From Streptomyces sp. NBC_01268 (lineage in GTDB: Bacteria; Actinomycetota; Actinomycetes; Streptomycetales; Streptomycetaceae), in the NCBI RefSeq assembly GCF_036240795.1, contig NZ_CP108454.1:744001-808000 (forward strand): a stretch of DNA of 64,000 nucleotides. Reading direction: 5' to 3'. Below the pieces are notes generated by a model. That model was not told where the DNA came from and ran no database searches. It saw nothing but the letters and a program-made list of their open reading frames with translations. Positions 7,699-17,877 of this stretch are shown one piece after another. Position numbers and translations under genes: made by a program. Numbering within the stretch: position 1 is the stretch's first letter; every line of letters starts with the position of its first letter.

Positions 7699-9129
7699 AT
7701 GCCGTCCCATCTGTTCGCGGACCGTCCCGCCCAGCCGCCCGAGCCCGGCACGGTGGACGCGCTGATCTCGCAGACGCGCCGGCTGCGCGGCGACGTGGAC
7801 GCGGTCCGCAGGGACTCGGCCGTGGACGAGGACGACCCGCACAACCGGTGGCAGCGCGCCCTGTGCGACCTGGCCGTACACCAACTCGACGACCTCGGCG
7901 CGCACTTGGGTCAGCTGAAGACCGGCCTGCCGGTCGAGCACCCGGTCGACGCGCCCGCCGCGTACGCCGTGCCGGCCCCGCGGTCCGGCGGCTCGCTCCT
8001 CTCCCGGGTCGGCAGCGCCGAGTGGGATCTGCTCACCGACGACGTGCACTGGTCCGAGGAGCTCTTCCAGATCTTCGGCCGCCCGCAGGAGAGCGGCCCC
8101 CTGTCGCTCGACGAGCTGCCCTCGCTGGTCTTCGCCGAGGACCAGCCGCTGCTCCAGGCGATGGTGACGGACTGCCTGATCGACGGGAAGCCCATCGACG
8201 GCGAGTTCCGCATCGTCCGCAGCGACGGCCGGGTCCGCACGGTCCACATGACCGGCGAGCCCGTCCTCGACTCCGACGGCTGCACGGCCTCGATGTGGGC
8301 CGTCCTGCGGGACGTCAGCGAACTGCGGCGCAGCGAGCGCGCGGTCCGCGAGAGCCGTGACAGCCTCCAGCGGCACCGGCAGATCGAGCACACCGAGCGA
8401 CGGGTCGCCGTCGAGCTCCAGGAGGCCGTGCTGCCGCCCTGGCGCGGCTCGCTCAGCTTCGCCCACGACGGGCAGGCCCCCCTCGACGTCGCCGGCCACT
8501 ACCTGCCGGCCGCGTCGACCGGGCTCATCGGCGGCGACTGGTACGACGCCCTCGCGCTGCCGGACGGGGACGCCCTGCTGACGGTCGGCGACCTGACCGG
8601 GCACGGGGTGGCGGCGACCTCGTCGATGGCCATGCTGCTCGGCGCGCTGCGCGGCATGGCGGTGGCCGGGATCCGGCCCGGCGCGCTGATGGGACACCTC
8701 AACCAGCTCCTGGAGACCTCCGTCCAGCCCGCCCTGGGCAGCGCGATGTGCTGCCGCTACGACCCCACTTCCCAGGTCCTCACCTGGTCCCAGGCCGGGC
8801 ACCCCGCCCCGCTGCTCTTCCGCGGCGGGACGGTGCGCACCCTGGCCAGGCCCGAGGGCGTGCTCCTCGGCGCGACGACCGGCGCCACGTACGAGGAGGC
8901 CGAGACCCCGCTGCTCCCCGGCGACGTGCTGCTGCTGCACACCGACGGTCTGACCCGCGCGGCGGGCGCCCTGGACGCCGACGACGGTACGCGGCGCCTG
9001 CTGGCCCTCGCTCCGCGGCTGGCGGCCGCGCGCGACGCGCAGGACTGCGTCCGGTCGGTGGTGGAGGAGTTCGGCGAGGGCCCGCGCGAGGACGACGCCT
9101 GCGTGATGGTCGTACGGGTCGGCCGGTAG
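7699..9129 (+). CDS. PAS domain plus SpoIIE-type PP2C serine phosphatase
   Basis: 476 residues. The ATG at 7699 has a GGAG site 7 bases upstream; the frame is open to a GTG at 7666. Residues about 95-225 form a PAS/PAC sensor (DVHWSEELFQIFGRP, GEFRIVRSDGRVRTVHMTG, VLRDVSELRRSE). A short coiled linker leads to a PPM phosphatase of the SpoIIE/RsbU class: AGHYLPAASTGLIGGDWYDA, VGDLTGHGVAATSSMAML, SQAGHPAPLLF and a terminal EDDACVMVVRVG. The Asp residues of GGDWYD, DLTGHG and EDD are the metal ligands. It is probably a cytoplasmic regulator that dephosphorylates an anti-sigma-factor antagonist, as this class does in Streptomyces. No anti-sigma partner is adjacent. Confidence 0.85.
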   Translation: MPSHLFADRPAQPPEPGTVDALISQTRRLRGDVDAVRRDSAVDEDDPHNRWQRALCDLAVHQLDDLGAHLGQLKTGLPVEHPVDAPAAYAVPAPRSGGSLLSRVGSAEWDLLTDDVHWSEELFQIFGRPQESGPLSLDELPSLVFAEDQPLLQAMVTDCLIDGKPIDGEFRIVRSDGRVRTVHMTGEPVLDSDGCTASMWAVLRDVSELRRSERAVRESRDSLQRHRQIEHTERRVAVELQEAVLPPWRGSLSFAHDGQAPLDVAGHYLPAASTGLIGGDWYDALALPDGDALLTVGDLTGHGVAATSSMAMLLGALRGMAVAGIRPGALMGHLNQLLETSVQPALGSAMCCRYDPTSQVLTWSQAGHPAPLLFRGGTVRTLARPEGVLLGATTGATYEEAETPLLPGDVLLLHTDGLTRAAGALDADDGTRRLLALAPRLAAARDAQDCVRSVVEEFGEGPREDDACVMVVRVGR

Positions 9130-9215
9130 CCCCGTCCCCGGGCTCCGACCCCGTATCCACGCACGCAGCACACCCGTATCCGCGCACACCTCGAACGACG
9201 CCCGGGACCGTCCTC

Positions 9216-9241
9216 AGGCATCAGTCGAAGGCATCAGTCGA
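9216..9241. repeat. two tandem copies of a 13-bp sequence
   Basis: AGGCATCAGTCGA occurs twice head to tail (9216-9228 and 9229-9241) in the 237-base gap between the convergent PP2C and NsdA-like genes. No gene or clear terminator hairpin was found in this gap. Confidence 0.7.
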
Positions 9242-9366
9242 GAGATGCACGCACGGGTGTCAGGAGCAGGCCGATCGGTCCGGCACGCCCCTCTCCGTAC
9301 TCTCCCGTGATCCCCCGCACTTGCCCTCGTCCCCGGTCTCCCCGTAGCCCCCGACGACCCGGCGCC

Positions 9367-10857
9367 TCACACCTCCCCGGTTCTCGGCCGGTTGGCCGGC
9401 GCCTTCGGCAGCGCGATCTCGATCTCCTCGCGCAGGTCCTCGATCTTCGTGTAGCCCGCGTACTGGCCGGTGAGCCGGTACATCTCGCGCAGCCGGTCCC
9501 AGGTGCGGTGGGAGGAGGTGTCCCCCATCGACACCAGGGCGAGGCGCGCGTACCGGTCCGCCTGCTCGGGGTCGTCGGCGATGAAGCAGGCCGAGGCGAG
9601 CGAGATGTGGTCGAACAGCTTCGACCGGTCGTGACCGTTGCTGCGCAGCTCGATCGCCAGCTTCGCGTGACGCTTCGCGGGGACCGCGGCCGCCGGATCG
9701 TGCTCGGCCAGCGTGCGGTAGGCGAGCGCCTGCATGCCGTGCAGATCGGCCTCGTCGAAGTTCTGCATCCAGCTCGGCTTCTCCTCGCCCCGGTCGGAGA
9801 CGAAGAGGTCCTCGGCCTCGCCGAGCGTGCGCCGCATCGCCTGACCGCGGCCCATCGACGCCTGCGCCCAGGCCTCGATGGTCTGGAACATGGCCTGCGT
9901 CCGGGGCAGCACCCGCTCCCCCGAGCCCGACTTGGCCAGCTTCATCAGGTCGAGGGCGTCGTCGGGGCGGCCCAGGTGCACCATCTGGCGGGCGGCGCGG
10001 GAGAGCGCCTCGCCGGCCCGCGGCCGGTCGCCGCCCTCGCGGGCCGCGTGCGCGGCGATCACGAAGTACTTCTGGGCGGTGGGCTCCAGGCCCACGTCAT
10101 GGGACATCCAGCCGGCCAGGACGGCCAGGTTGGCGGCGACGCCCCACAGGCGCCGGTGGAGATGGTCGGGGTGGCGGTAGGCGAGCATCCCGCCCACCTC
10201 GTTGAGCTGACCCACCACCGCCTTGCGCTGGAGGCCTCCGCCCCGGGAGGCGTCCCAGGCCCGGAAGACCTCCACGGAGCGCTCCAGCGCGTCGATCTCC
10301 TCCGACCCGATGGGGGCCGCCTCGTAACGGTCGAACCCGGCGGGATCGGCGTAGAGGGGATCGACGGCGCGGGGGGTGGCGCCGGGTCGTGCGGGGTCGG
10401 TGTGGAGCCAGTCCTGCATGGCGTTGCTGAGTACGGAGCCGGCGGCGAGCGCGGCACCCGCGCCCACCAGGCCGCGTCGGTTGAGCATGAGGTCCATTCC
10501 CGTGAATTCGGTGAGGACCGCTGCCGTACGCTCGGGCGCCCAGGGCAGCCCGTCAGGGTTGTCGGTGTTCCTGACGTCCCGCCTCTTCCCGGCGCGCCCG
10601 TGTCGTACGAACCCGAGGTCCTCGATGGTCACGACACGGCCGAGTCGCTCGGTGAACAGCGCAGCCAGCACCCGGGGCACGGGATCGCGCGGGGTCTCCC
10701 CCATGTCGATCCAGCGCCGCACCCGCGAGGTGTCGGTCGACAGCTGGGGGTGGCCCATGGCCGCCGCCTGCCGGTTCACGAGTCTCGCGAGTTCGCCCTT
10801 GGACCAGCCGGCGAGGCCGAAGAGGTCCGCCAGGCGGGTGTTGGTCTGTCCGGTCAC
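9367..10857 (-). CDS. NsdA-like TPR regulatory protein
   Basis: 496 residues from GTG 10857, with a GGGGGC site upstream. The N-terminus (TNTRLADLFGLAGWSKGELA and TSRVRRWIDMGETPRD) is a helix-turn-helix-like module as in the Streptomyces NsdA/BldD-network family of TPR regulators. A hydrophobic stretch LMLNRRGLVGAGAALAAGSV follows at about residues 120-140. Residues about 200-480 are TPR-like helices (AAHAAREGGDRPRAGEALSR, AKLAIELRSNGHDRSKLF, DDPEQADRYARLALVSMG). NsdA of S. coelicolor represses sporulation and antibiotic production; a similar role here is inference from the family. It diverges from the TTA-containing phosphotransferase gene. Confidence 0.75.
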   Translation of the reverse strand: MTGQTNTRLADLFGLAGWSKGELARLVNRQAAAMGHPQLSTDTSRVRRWIDMGETPRDPVPRVLAALFTERLGRVVTIEDLGFVRHGRAGKRRDVRNTDNPDGLPWAPERTAAVLTEFTGMDLMLNRRGLVGAGAALAAGSVLSNAMQDWLHTDPARPGATPRAVDPLYADPAGFDRYEAAPIGSEEIDALERSVEVFRAWDASRGGGLQRKAVVGQLNEVGGMLAYRHPDHLHRRLWGVAANLAVLAGWMSHDVGLEPTAQKYFVIAAHAAREGGDRPRAGEALSRAARQMVHLGRPDDALDLMKLAKSGSGERVLPRTQAMFQTIEAWAQASMGRGQAMRRTLGEAEDLFVSDRGEEKPSWMQNFDEADLHGMQALAYRTLAEHDPAAAVPAKRHAKLAIELRSNGHDRSKLFDHISLASACFIADDPEQADRYARLALVSMGDTSSHRTWDRLREMYRLTGQYAGYTKIEDLREEIEIALPKAPANRPRTGEV

Positions 10858-10885
10858 GTCTAAGCCCCCAGGTTCTCGGCTGAGT

Positions 10886-10904
10886 TGACAGTAACCCCCT
10901 GTCA
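10886..10904. promoter_or_regulatory. candidate operator between nsdA-like and APH genes
   Basis: A perfect dyad, TGACAG-N7-CTGTCA, lies 29 bases upstream of the NsdA-like start codon, where it would overlap that gene's promoter. Two direct copies of TTCGCCAGGG follow at 10920-10939. This supports autoregulation or control of the divergent pair, by motif only. Confidence 0.45.
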
Positions 10905-11094
10905 TAGGGCTGGCGACTATTCGCCAGGGTTCGCCAGGGTGCGCCCGATGTTCCGCCACCCGCGCCACGGTGTCAGGTAGGAAAGCGCCACCCCGCCCCG
11001 TCGACCGGCCCACATTTTCCCCAGGGTGCGGACCGTTCGGGCGGGCGGGGCGACGCACGCAACTCGTCGGCGCACGAAGGGATCTGTCTCCTCC

Positions 11095-12222
11095 ATGTAC
11101 ACAGCATCGTCCTCCGTGACCGCCCCGCCCCGGCCGCTGCACCGCACCGTCCCGGCCGGCTCAGGACCGTACCTCGCCCCCGTTCCGCAGGGAGCGCCAC
11201 GGCCGAGGCGCTGGGCCGGGAGCACCGTCCAGCCGCCCAGCGGGAGAATCGACCTGTCCGGCCCCCAGGGCGCGCAGCTGCGCATGGCGATCGCGTCCGT
11301 CCACCGGATCTGCCCCGAGTTCAACCCGGTCCAGGTGCTGCGACGCAGCGGCCGTTCCGTGCTGATCGTCGGGACGACCGGGCGGACCACAGCGGTCGCC
11401 AAGTGTTTACTGGACCATTCCCCCGCGTGGGTCGAGCGGTTCAGGCACGAGATAGCTTCCTACCGTTCCTTCGTCCGGCACCGTCCCCCGGTGCGCGCGC
11501 CGCGGCTGATCGCCGCGGACCCGGAGAACTGCACGCTGGTGATCGAGCGGATGCCCGGCCGGGCGGCGGCGCTGACCCGCCACCCCGTCGAGGCCCCGCC
11601 CCGCGCGGACGTACGGGCCGCGCTCGGAGCGGTCGCCCGGCTCAACGCCTGGCGCCCGCCGGCCGGGACCTTCGACGCCCCGCTCGACTACGGGGCCCGG
11701 ATCGCCCGCTTCCACGAGCTCGGCCTCTTCACCGACCGTGACCGCGACGACCTGCAGAAGCTGCTGCACGGACTGGCCCAGGCGGGCGGGCGGCAGGGCA
11801 TGGGGCAGTTCTGCCACGGGGACGCCCTGCTCTCCAACATCCTGCTCTCCCCGGCGGGACCGGTCTTCGTCGACTGGGAGCACGCCGGCTGGTACCTGCC
11901 CGGCTACGACCTGGCGACGCTCTGGGCGGTCCTCGGCGACGCCCCCCTGGCGCGACGGCAGATCAGCCAGCTGGCGCAGCAGGCGGGCACCGCCTCCCGG
12001 GACGCGTTCCTGGTCAACCTGATGATCGTGCTGACCCGTGAGATCCGCACGTACGAGACGGCGGTGCAGCGCACGATCAGGGAGGCGCCGCCGGCCGGCT
12101 CGGTCCCGGTGCCCGCCGGGGCCGTGTCGCCGGGCGAGGAGCAGCGGCTGCTGCTGCGCCGGCTGCACGACGACTGCGCCATGGCACGGCGGGCCGTGCG
12201 CGCGGCGGTCGGGACACGCTGA
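11095..12222 (+). CDS. aminoglycoside-phosphotransferase-family kinase with a TTA codon
   Basis: 375 residues. The kinase-like APH/choline-kinase fold shows in residues about 80-300: ATP-binding strands [18 protein letters not shown], Brenner motif [11 protein letters not shown] (about residues 242-252) with the catalytic Asp, and metal-binding [17 protein letters not shown]. The N-terminal 55 residues are Pro-rich and probably disordered. Codon 105 (11407-11409) is TTA, the only in-frame TTA seen in any called gene, so translation should depend on the bldA tRNA. APH-fold proteins phosphorylate antibiotics or small metabolites; the substrate is unknown. The gene diverges from the NsdA-like regulator and ends in a strong terminator. 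Confidence 0.8.
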   Translation: MYTASSSVTAPPRPLHRTVPAGSGPYLAPVPQGAPRPRRWAGSTVQPPSGRIDLSGPQGAQLRMAIASVHRICPEFNPVQVLRRSGRSVLIVGTTGRTTAVAKCLLDHSPAWVERFRHEIASYRSFVRHRPPVRAPRLIAADPENCTLVIERMPGRAAALTRHPVEAPPRADVRAALGAVARLNAWRPPAGTFDAPLDYGARIARFHELGLFTDRDRDDLQKLLHGLAQAGGRQGMGQFCHGDALLSNILLSPAGPVFVDWEHAGWYLPGYDLATLWAVLGDAPLARRQISQLAQQAGTASRDAFLVNLMIVLTREIRTYETAVQRTIREAPPAGSVPVPAGAVSPGEEQRLLLRRLHDDCAMARRAVRAAVGTR

Positions 12223-12248
12223 GGGGTTCCGACACGAGACGGGGGTGG

Positions 12249-12290
12249 CGCGCCGCGCGCCCGGTGCCGACACACCGGACGCGCGGCGCG
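12249..12290 (+). terminator. terminator after the APH-family gene
   Basis: An 18-bp stem with one mismatch (12249-12266 with 12273-12290) and a 6-base loop, starting 27 bases after the stop codon of the phosphotransferase gene. Confidence 0.8.
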
Positions 12291-12506
12291 TCGGCGTTCG
12301 TCCGGAACACGGGCCGGCACCCCCAATGGTCCAGTCCACTGACGCGTCGCAGGCGGGCGGGCCGCCCGCGCGAAACTCCTCTGACGTGCGAAATCGACCT
12401 GCTCGACGGGTGATTGACGGATGGTCCGGGAGCCGCTACCCCTGTACGGGACCGGTCCCGCACGACGCCCTGCCCTCGTGGTCCTCACCCGTTGCTGGAG
12501 GCTGCC

Positions 12507-14471
12507 TTGCCCCGTATCGCGTCCCCTGGGTCCCCCAGACGTGTTCCCCGGGCGGTGGGCGCCCTGGCGTCCGCGGCCCTGTTGTTCCCGATGCTGTCCG
12601 CCGCGCCGTCCGCGACCGCCGAGGAGCCGGCGGCCGGCGCGTTGCAGCGCCAGTTCGCGGCGGCGGCCGAGCGGTACGGCGTGCCGCGGAGCGTGCTGCT
12701 CGGCGTGTCCTACCTCCAGTCGCGGTGGGACGCCCACGCTGGCGCGCCGAGCGTGACCGGCGGCTACGGTCCGATGCACCTGACGGACGCGGTGACCGCG
12801 CTCGCCGACGCGCCGCACCACTCGGAGGGCGCGGAGGACGCGCGCGGCGACGACGCGCGGGCGCCCCGCGTCGGCCCTGTCACGACGGCCCCGACGGCGG
12901 CGGAGCTACCGCCCAGGTCGCGGACCCTGGAGCGGGCGGCGGAGCTGTCCGGACGGTCCGCCGAGGAGCTGCGGACCGGCACGGCGGCGAACATCGAGGG
13001 CGGTGCGGCGCTGCTGGCGGCGGCGCAGCGCGAGGCCGGTCTGCCGGCGAGCACCGATCCCGCCGAGTGGTACGGGGCGGTGGCGCGCTACTCCGGCGCC
13101 GACGACTCGGCGACGGCCGCGACCTACGCGGACGACGTGTACGACGTGATCCGGTCCGGTGCGTCGCGGACGACGGACAGCGGGCAGGTGGTGACGCTGG
13201 CGGCGGACCCGGCGGTCGCCCCTGCCACCGGCCAGGTGGCCGCGCTGGGCCTGCGCGCCCCCGCCCGGGGCGCGGCGGAGTGTCCGCGCACGGTGGCCTG
13301 CGAGTGGGTCCCTGCGCCGTACGAGGAGTTCGGCGACGGCGACTACGGCAACCACGACCTGGGGAACCGGCCCGCCTCGCAGTCGATCGACTACATCGTG
13401 ATCCATGACACCGAGGCGAGCTGGGACACCACCCTGAAGCTGGTGCAGGACCCGACGTACGTCTCGTGGCAGTACTCGCTGCGTTCCTCGGACGGGCACG
13501 TCGCGCAGCACGTGGCGCTGAAGGACGTGGGCTGGCACGCGGGCAACTGGTTCGTGAACGCGAAGTCGGTGGGACTGGAGCACGAGGGCTTCCTCACGGC
13601 GCCGGACTCCTGGTACACGGAGGCGATGTACCGCAGCTCCGCGCGCCTGGTGAGGTACCTGGCGAAACGGTACGGCATCCCGCTGGACCGGCAGCACGTC
13701 CTGGGCCACGACAACGTGCCGGGCACGGTGACCTCGTCGATCCGCGGGATGCACACCGACCCGGGTCCCTACTGGGACTGGGCGCACTACTTCCGGCTGC
13801 TCGGCCGGCCGATCACGCCGAGCGCGGGTCCGGACGCGGGGGTGGTGACGATCCGTCCGGAGTACGCGGCGAACCAGCCCGTGTACACCGGGTGCGTGAC
13901 GGCCGGTGAGGCGTGTGCGCCCCACGGGAGCGGGGCCGTGCGCCTCCACACCGCCCCGAGCGCCGACGCGCCGCTGGTGAAGGACATCGGGCTGCGCCCG
14001 GGTGGGCAGGACTCGACCGACGGGGTCAACGACACGGGCGCGCGGGCCTCGACGGGCCAGAGCTTCGCGGTCGCCGAGCGGCGGGGCGACTGGACGGCGG
14101 TCTGGTACCTGGGGCAGAAGGCGTGGTTCCACAATCCGAAGGAGCGGCGGACGGCGGTGAACGCGCGGGGTGCGGTCCTGACGCCGAAGGAGGGTCTGGC
14201 GTCGGTGCCGGTGTACGGGCGGGCCTATCCGGAGGCCTCGGCGTATCCGGCGGCCGTGCCGGTGCAGGCGGTGTCCCCGCTGCCGTACAAGCTGCTCGCC
14301 GGGCAGCGGTACGTGGTGGGCGGCCGTACCCCGGGCGAGTACTTCTTCGCTCCGACGTTCGACCCTGCGGGGCACGTGGTCGTGCGGGGTCAGGAGGAGT
14401 ACTACGAGATCCAGTTCGGGCACCGGGTGGCCTTCGTGAAGGCCGCTGACGTGCGGATCTCCCGGGCCTGA
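12507..14471 (+). CDS. secreted N-acetylmuramoyl-L-alanine amidase (amidase_2 type)
   Basis: 654 residues from TTG 12507, with a GGAG site 7 bases upstream; the ATG at 12414 is less likely. A signal peptide (basic LPRIASPGSPRRVPRA, hydrophobic VGALASAALLFPML, SATA|EE cleavage) directs export. Residues about 40-230 resemble a lytic-transglycosylase-like or helical region (QRQFAAAAERYGVPRSVLLG, SYLQSRWDAHAG). The amidase_2 domain follows: DYIVIHDTEASWD with the first zinc His, VGWHAGNWFVN, VGLEHEGF, and HVLGHDNVPGT with DPGPYWDW. The C-terminal 200 residues are SH3-like or binding modules. It should cleave the amide between MurNAc and the stem peptide outside the membrane. A strong terminator follows. 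Confidence 0.85.
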   Translation: MPRIASPGSPRRVPRAVGALASAALLFPMLSAAPSATAEEPAAGALQRQFAAAAERYGVPRSVLLGVSYLQSRWDAHAGAPSVTGGYGPMHLTDAVTALADAPHHSEGAEDARGDDARAPRVGPVTTAPTAAELPPRSRTLERAAELSGRSAEELRTGTAANIEGGAALLAAAQREAGLPASTDPAEWYGAVARYSGADDSATAATYADDVYDVIRSGASRTTDSGQVVTLAADPAVAPATGQVAALGLRAPARGAAECPRTVACEWVPAPYEEFGDGDYGNHDLGNRPASQSIDYIVIHDTEASWDTTLKLVQDPTYVSWQYSLRSSDGHVAQHVALKDVGWHAGNWFVNAKSVGLEHEGFLTAPDSWYTEAMYRSSARLVRYLAKRYGIPLDRQHVLGHDNVPGTVTSSIRGMHTDPGPYWDWAHYFRLLGRPITPSAGPDAGVVTIRPEYAANQPVYTGCVTAGEACAPHGSGAVRLHTAPSADAPLVKDIGLRPGGQDSTDGVNDTGARASTGQSFAVAERRGDWTAVWYLGQKAWFHNPKERRTAVNARGAVLTPKEGLASVPVYGRAYPEASAYPAAVPVQAVSPLPYKLLAGQRYVVGGRTPGEYFFAPTFDPAGHVVVRGQEEYYEIQFGHRVAFVKAADVRISRA

Positions 14472-14490
14472 CGGCACCGCGGAGGACGCG

Positions 14491-14537
14491 CGCCAGGGGG
14501 TGCCGGCGGGCCGTGGCCCGACCGGCACCCCCTGGCG
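14491..14537 (+). terminator. terminator between amidase and geosmin synthase genes
   Basis: A perfect 16-bp stem (14491-14506 with 14522-14537). The 15-base loop itself contains an inner CGGGCC/GGCCCG stem. It begins 20 bases after the amidase stop codon. Confidence 0.9.
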
Positions 14538-14566
14538 TTCATATGACTATTCCGGTGTTCGCGTGA

Positions 14567-16897
<2,331 letters not shown>

Positions 16898-16900
16898 GGC

Positions 16901-16935
16901 CGACGGGCCCCCGGCGCTGTGCCGGGGGCCCGTCG
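16901..16935. terminator. bidirectional terminator between geoA and the S4 protein gene
   Basis: A perfect 15-bp stem (16901-16915 with 16921-16935) and a 5-base loop, 3 bases after the geoA stop and 8 bases from the end of the converging S4 gene. Confidence 0.9.
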
Positions 16936-16943
16936 GGGTGTCG

Positions 16944-17309
16944 TCAGGGGCGCAGGCCGCGCAGCTGGTCGAGTTCGCGGCGGTCCCGCTTGGTGGGGCG
17001 GCCGGCGCCCCGGTCGCGGACGGCCGCGACGGCCACCTGCTCGGTCGGCGGCGGAGGCGGGCTGTTGTCCACGTAGGCCTCCGCGGCCACCGGCGGGCCG
17101 ACCCGCTTGGTGAGCAGCTGCTTCACCTCGACGATCCGTTGCCGGCCACCGTGCAGGAGCCGCACCTCGTCGCCCGGCTTCACCGGCTGGGCGGGCTTGG
17201 CGCGCTCCCCGTTGACCTTGACGTGGCCGGCCCGGCAGGCCGCGGCGGCCTGGGAGCGGGTCTTGGTGAGCCGGACCGCCCAGATCCAGCTGTCGACGCG
17301 TGCGCTCAT
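16944..17309 (-). CDS. S4-domain RNA-binding protein (Hsp15-like)
   Basis: 121 residues. The N-terminal S4 domain is clear: MSARVDSWIWAVRLTKTRSQ, AAACRAGHVKVNGERAKPA and VKPGDEVRL, as in heat-shock protein 15, which binds stalled 50S-peptidyl-tRNA complexes in E. coli. The C-terminal 45 residues are a Pro-rich then basic tail (GRPTKRDRRELDQLRGL). An rRNA or 50S-rescue role is an inference from the family. It lies 18 bases downstream of the next gene on the same strand, so the two may be cotranscribed. Confidence 0.85.
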   Translation of the reverse strand: MSARVDSWIWAVRLTKTRSQAAAACRAGHVKVNGERAKPAQPVKPGDEVRLLHGGRQRIVEVKQLLTKRVGPPVAAEAYVDNSPPPPPTEQVAVAAVRDRGAGRPTKRDRRELDQLRGLRP

Positions 17310-17327
17310 CGGCCCCCGCCCTCTCCG

Positions 17328-17828
17328 TCAGCCCTGCTGGAACAGCTCGGCGGGCAGCGGCTTGAGCAGCGCGTACAGGTCGTCGGTGATGGGCCGGTCC
17401 CAACTGGCGATGGTCACCAGGACGTTGTCGCTGCGGTCGAACTGCACGCAGGAGATCCGGCTCTCGGAGAGCTTCAGGCGGCGCACGATGAGCAGGTTGT
17501 CGCCCTGCATCACCGGGACGTCCTCGACGTCGAGGACGTCGACCGGCTCGTCGTTCTCCAGGGCGGCGAGGAGCTGGGCCACCTCGAAGGGGATCTGGCC
17601 GTCGGCGAGCTCGCGCGCCGGGGAGCCCTCCGGCAGGTTGCCGATGATCATCGCGGGTCCGCGGCCGCCGAACAGGTCGTAGCGCAGGAACACGCCCTGG
17701 CAGGTGCCGTCGGGGGCCGGGAGCAGACCGGCGCCGAGATTGCCGGGCCAGTCTCCCGGGTCCATGGCGAGGACGTCGAAGTCCGGGCCAGCGGGTGTGG
17801 CGGCGCTGCGGCGGCGGAGGAAGGACAT
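17328..17828 (-). CDS. conserved hypothetical protein
   Basis: 166 residues starting MSFLRRRSAA. No known domain is recognised. It looks globular and acidic, with strands such as GVFLRYDLFGGRGPAMII, PVDVLDVEDVPVMQGDNLLI and SRISCVQFDRSDNVLV, and no signal or membrane segment. The ATG at 17828 fits better than the upstream GTG or ATG choices, which add only basic Arg/Ala residues. It lies 18 bases before the S4-domain gene and 50 bases after the large regulator gene, all on the minus strand. Confidence 0.65.
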   Translation of the reverse strand: MSFLRRRSAATPAGPDFDVLAMDPGDWPGNLGAGLLPAPDGTCQGVFLRYDLFGGRGPAMIIGNLPEGSPARELADGQIPFEVAQLLAALENDEPVDVLDVEDVPVMQGDNLLIVRRLKLSESRISCVQFDRSDNVLVTIASWDRPITDDLYALLKPLPAELFQQG

Positions 17829-17877
17829 ACCGCCATGGTACGTGTCCCGGCGCGCGGTGCGGCGCGCCGGGGCGGCG

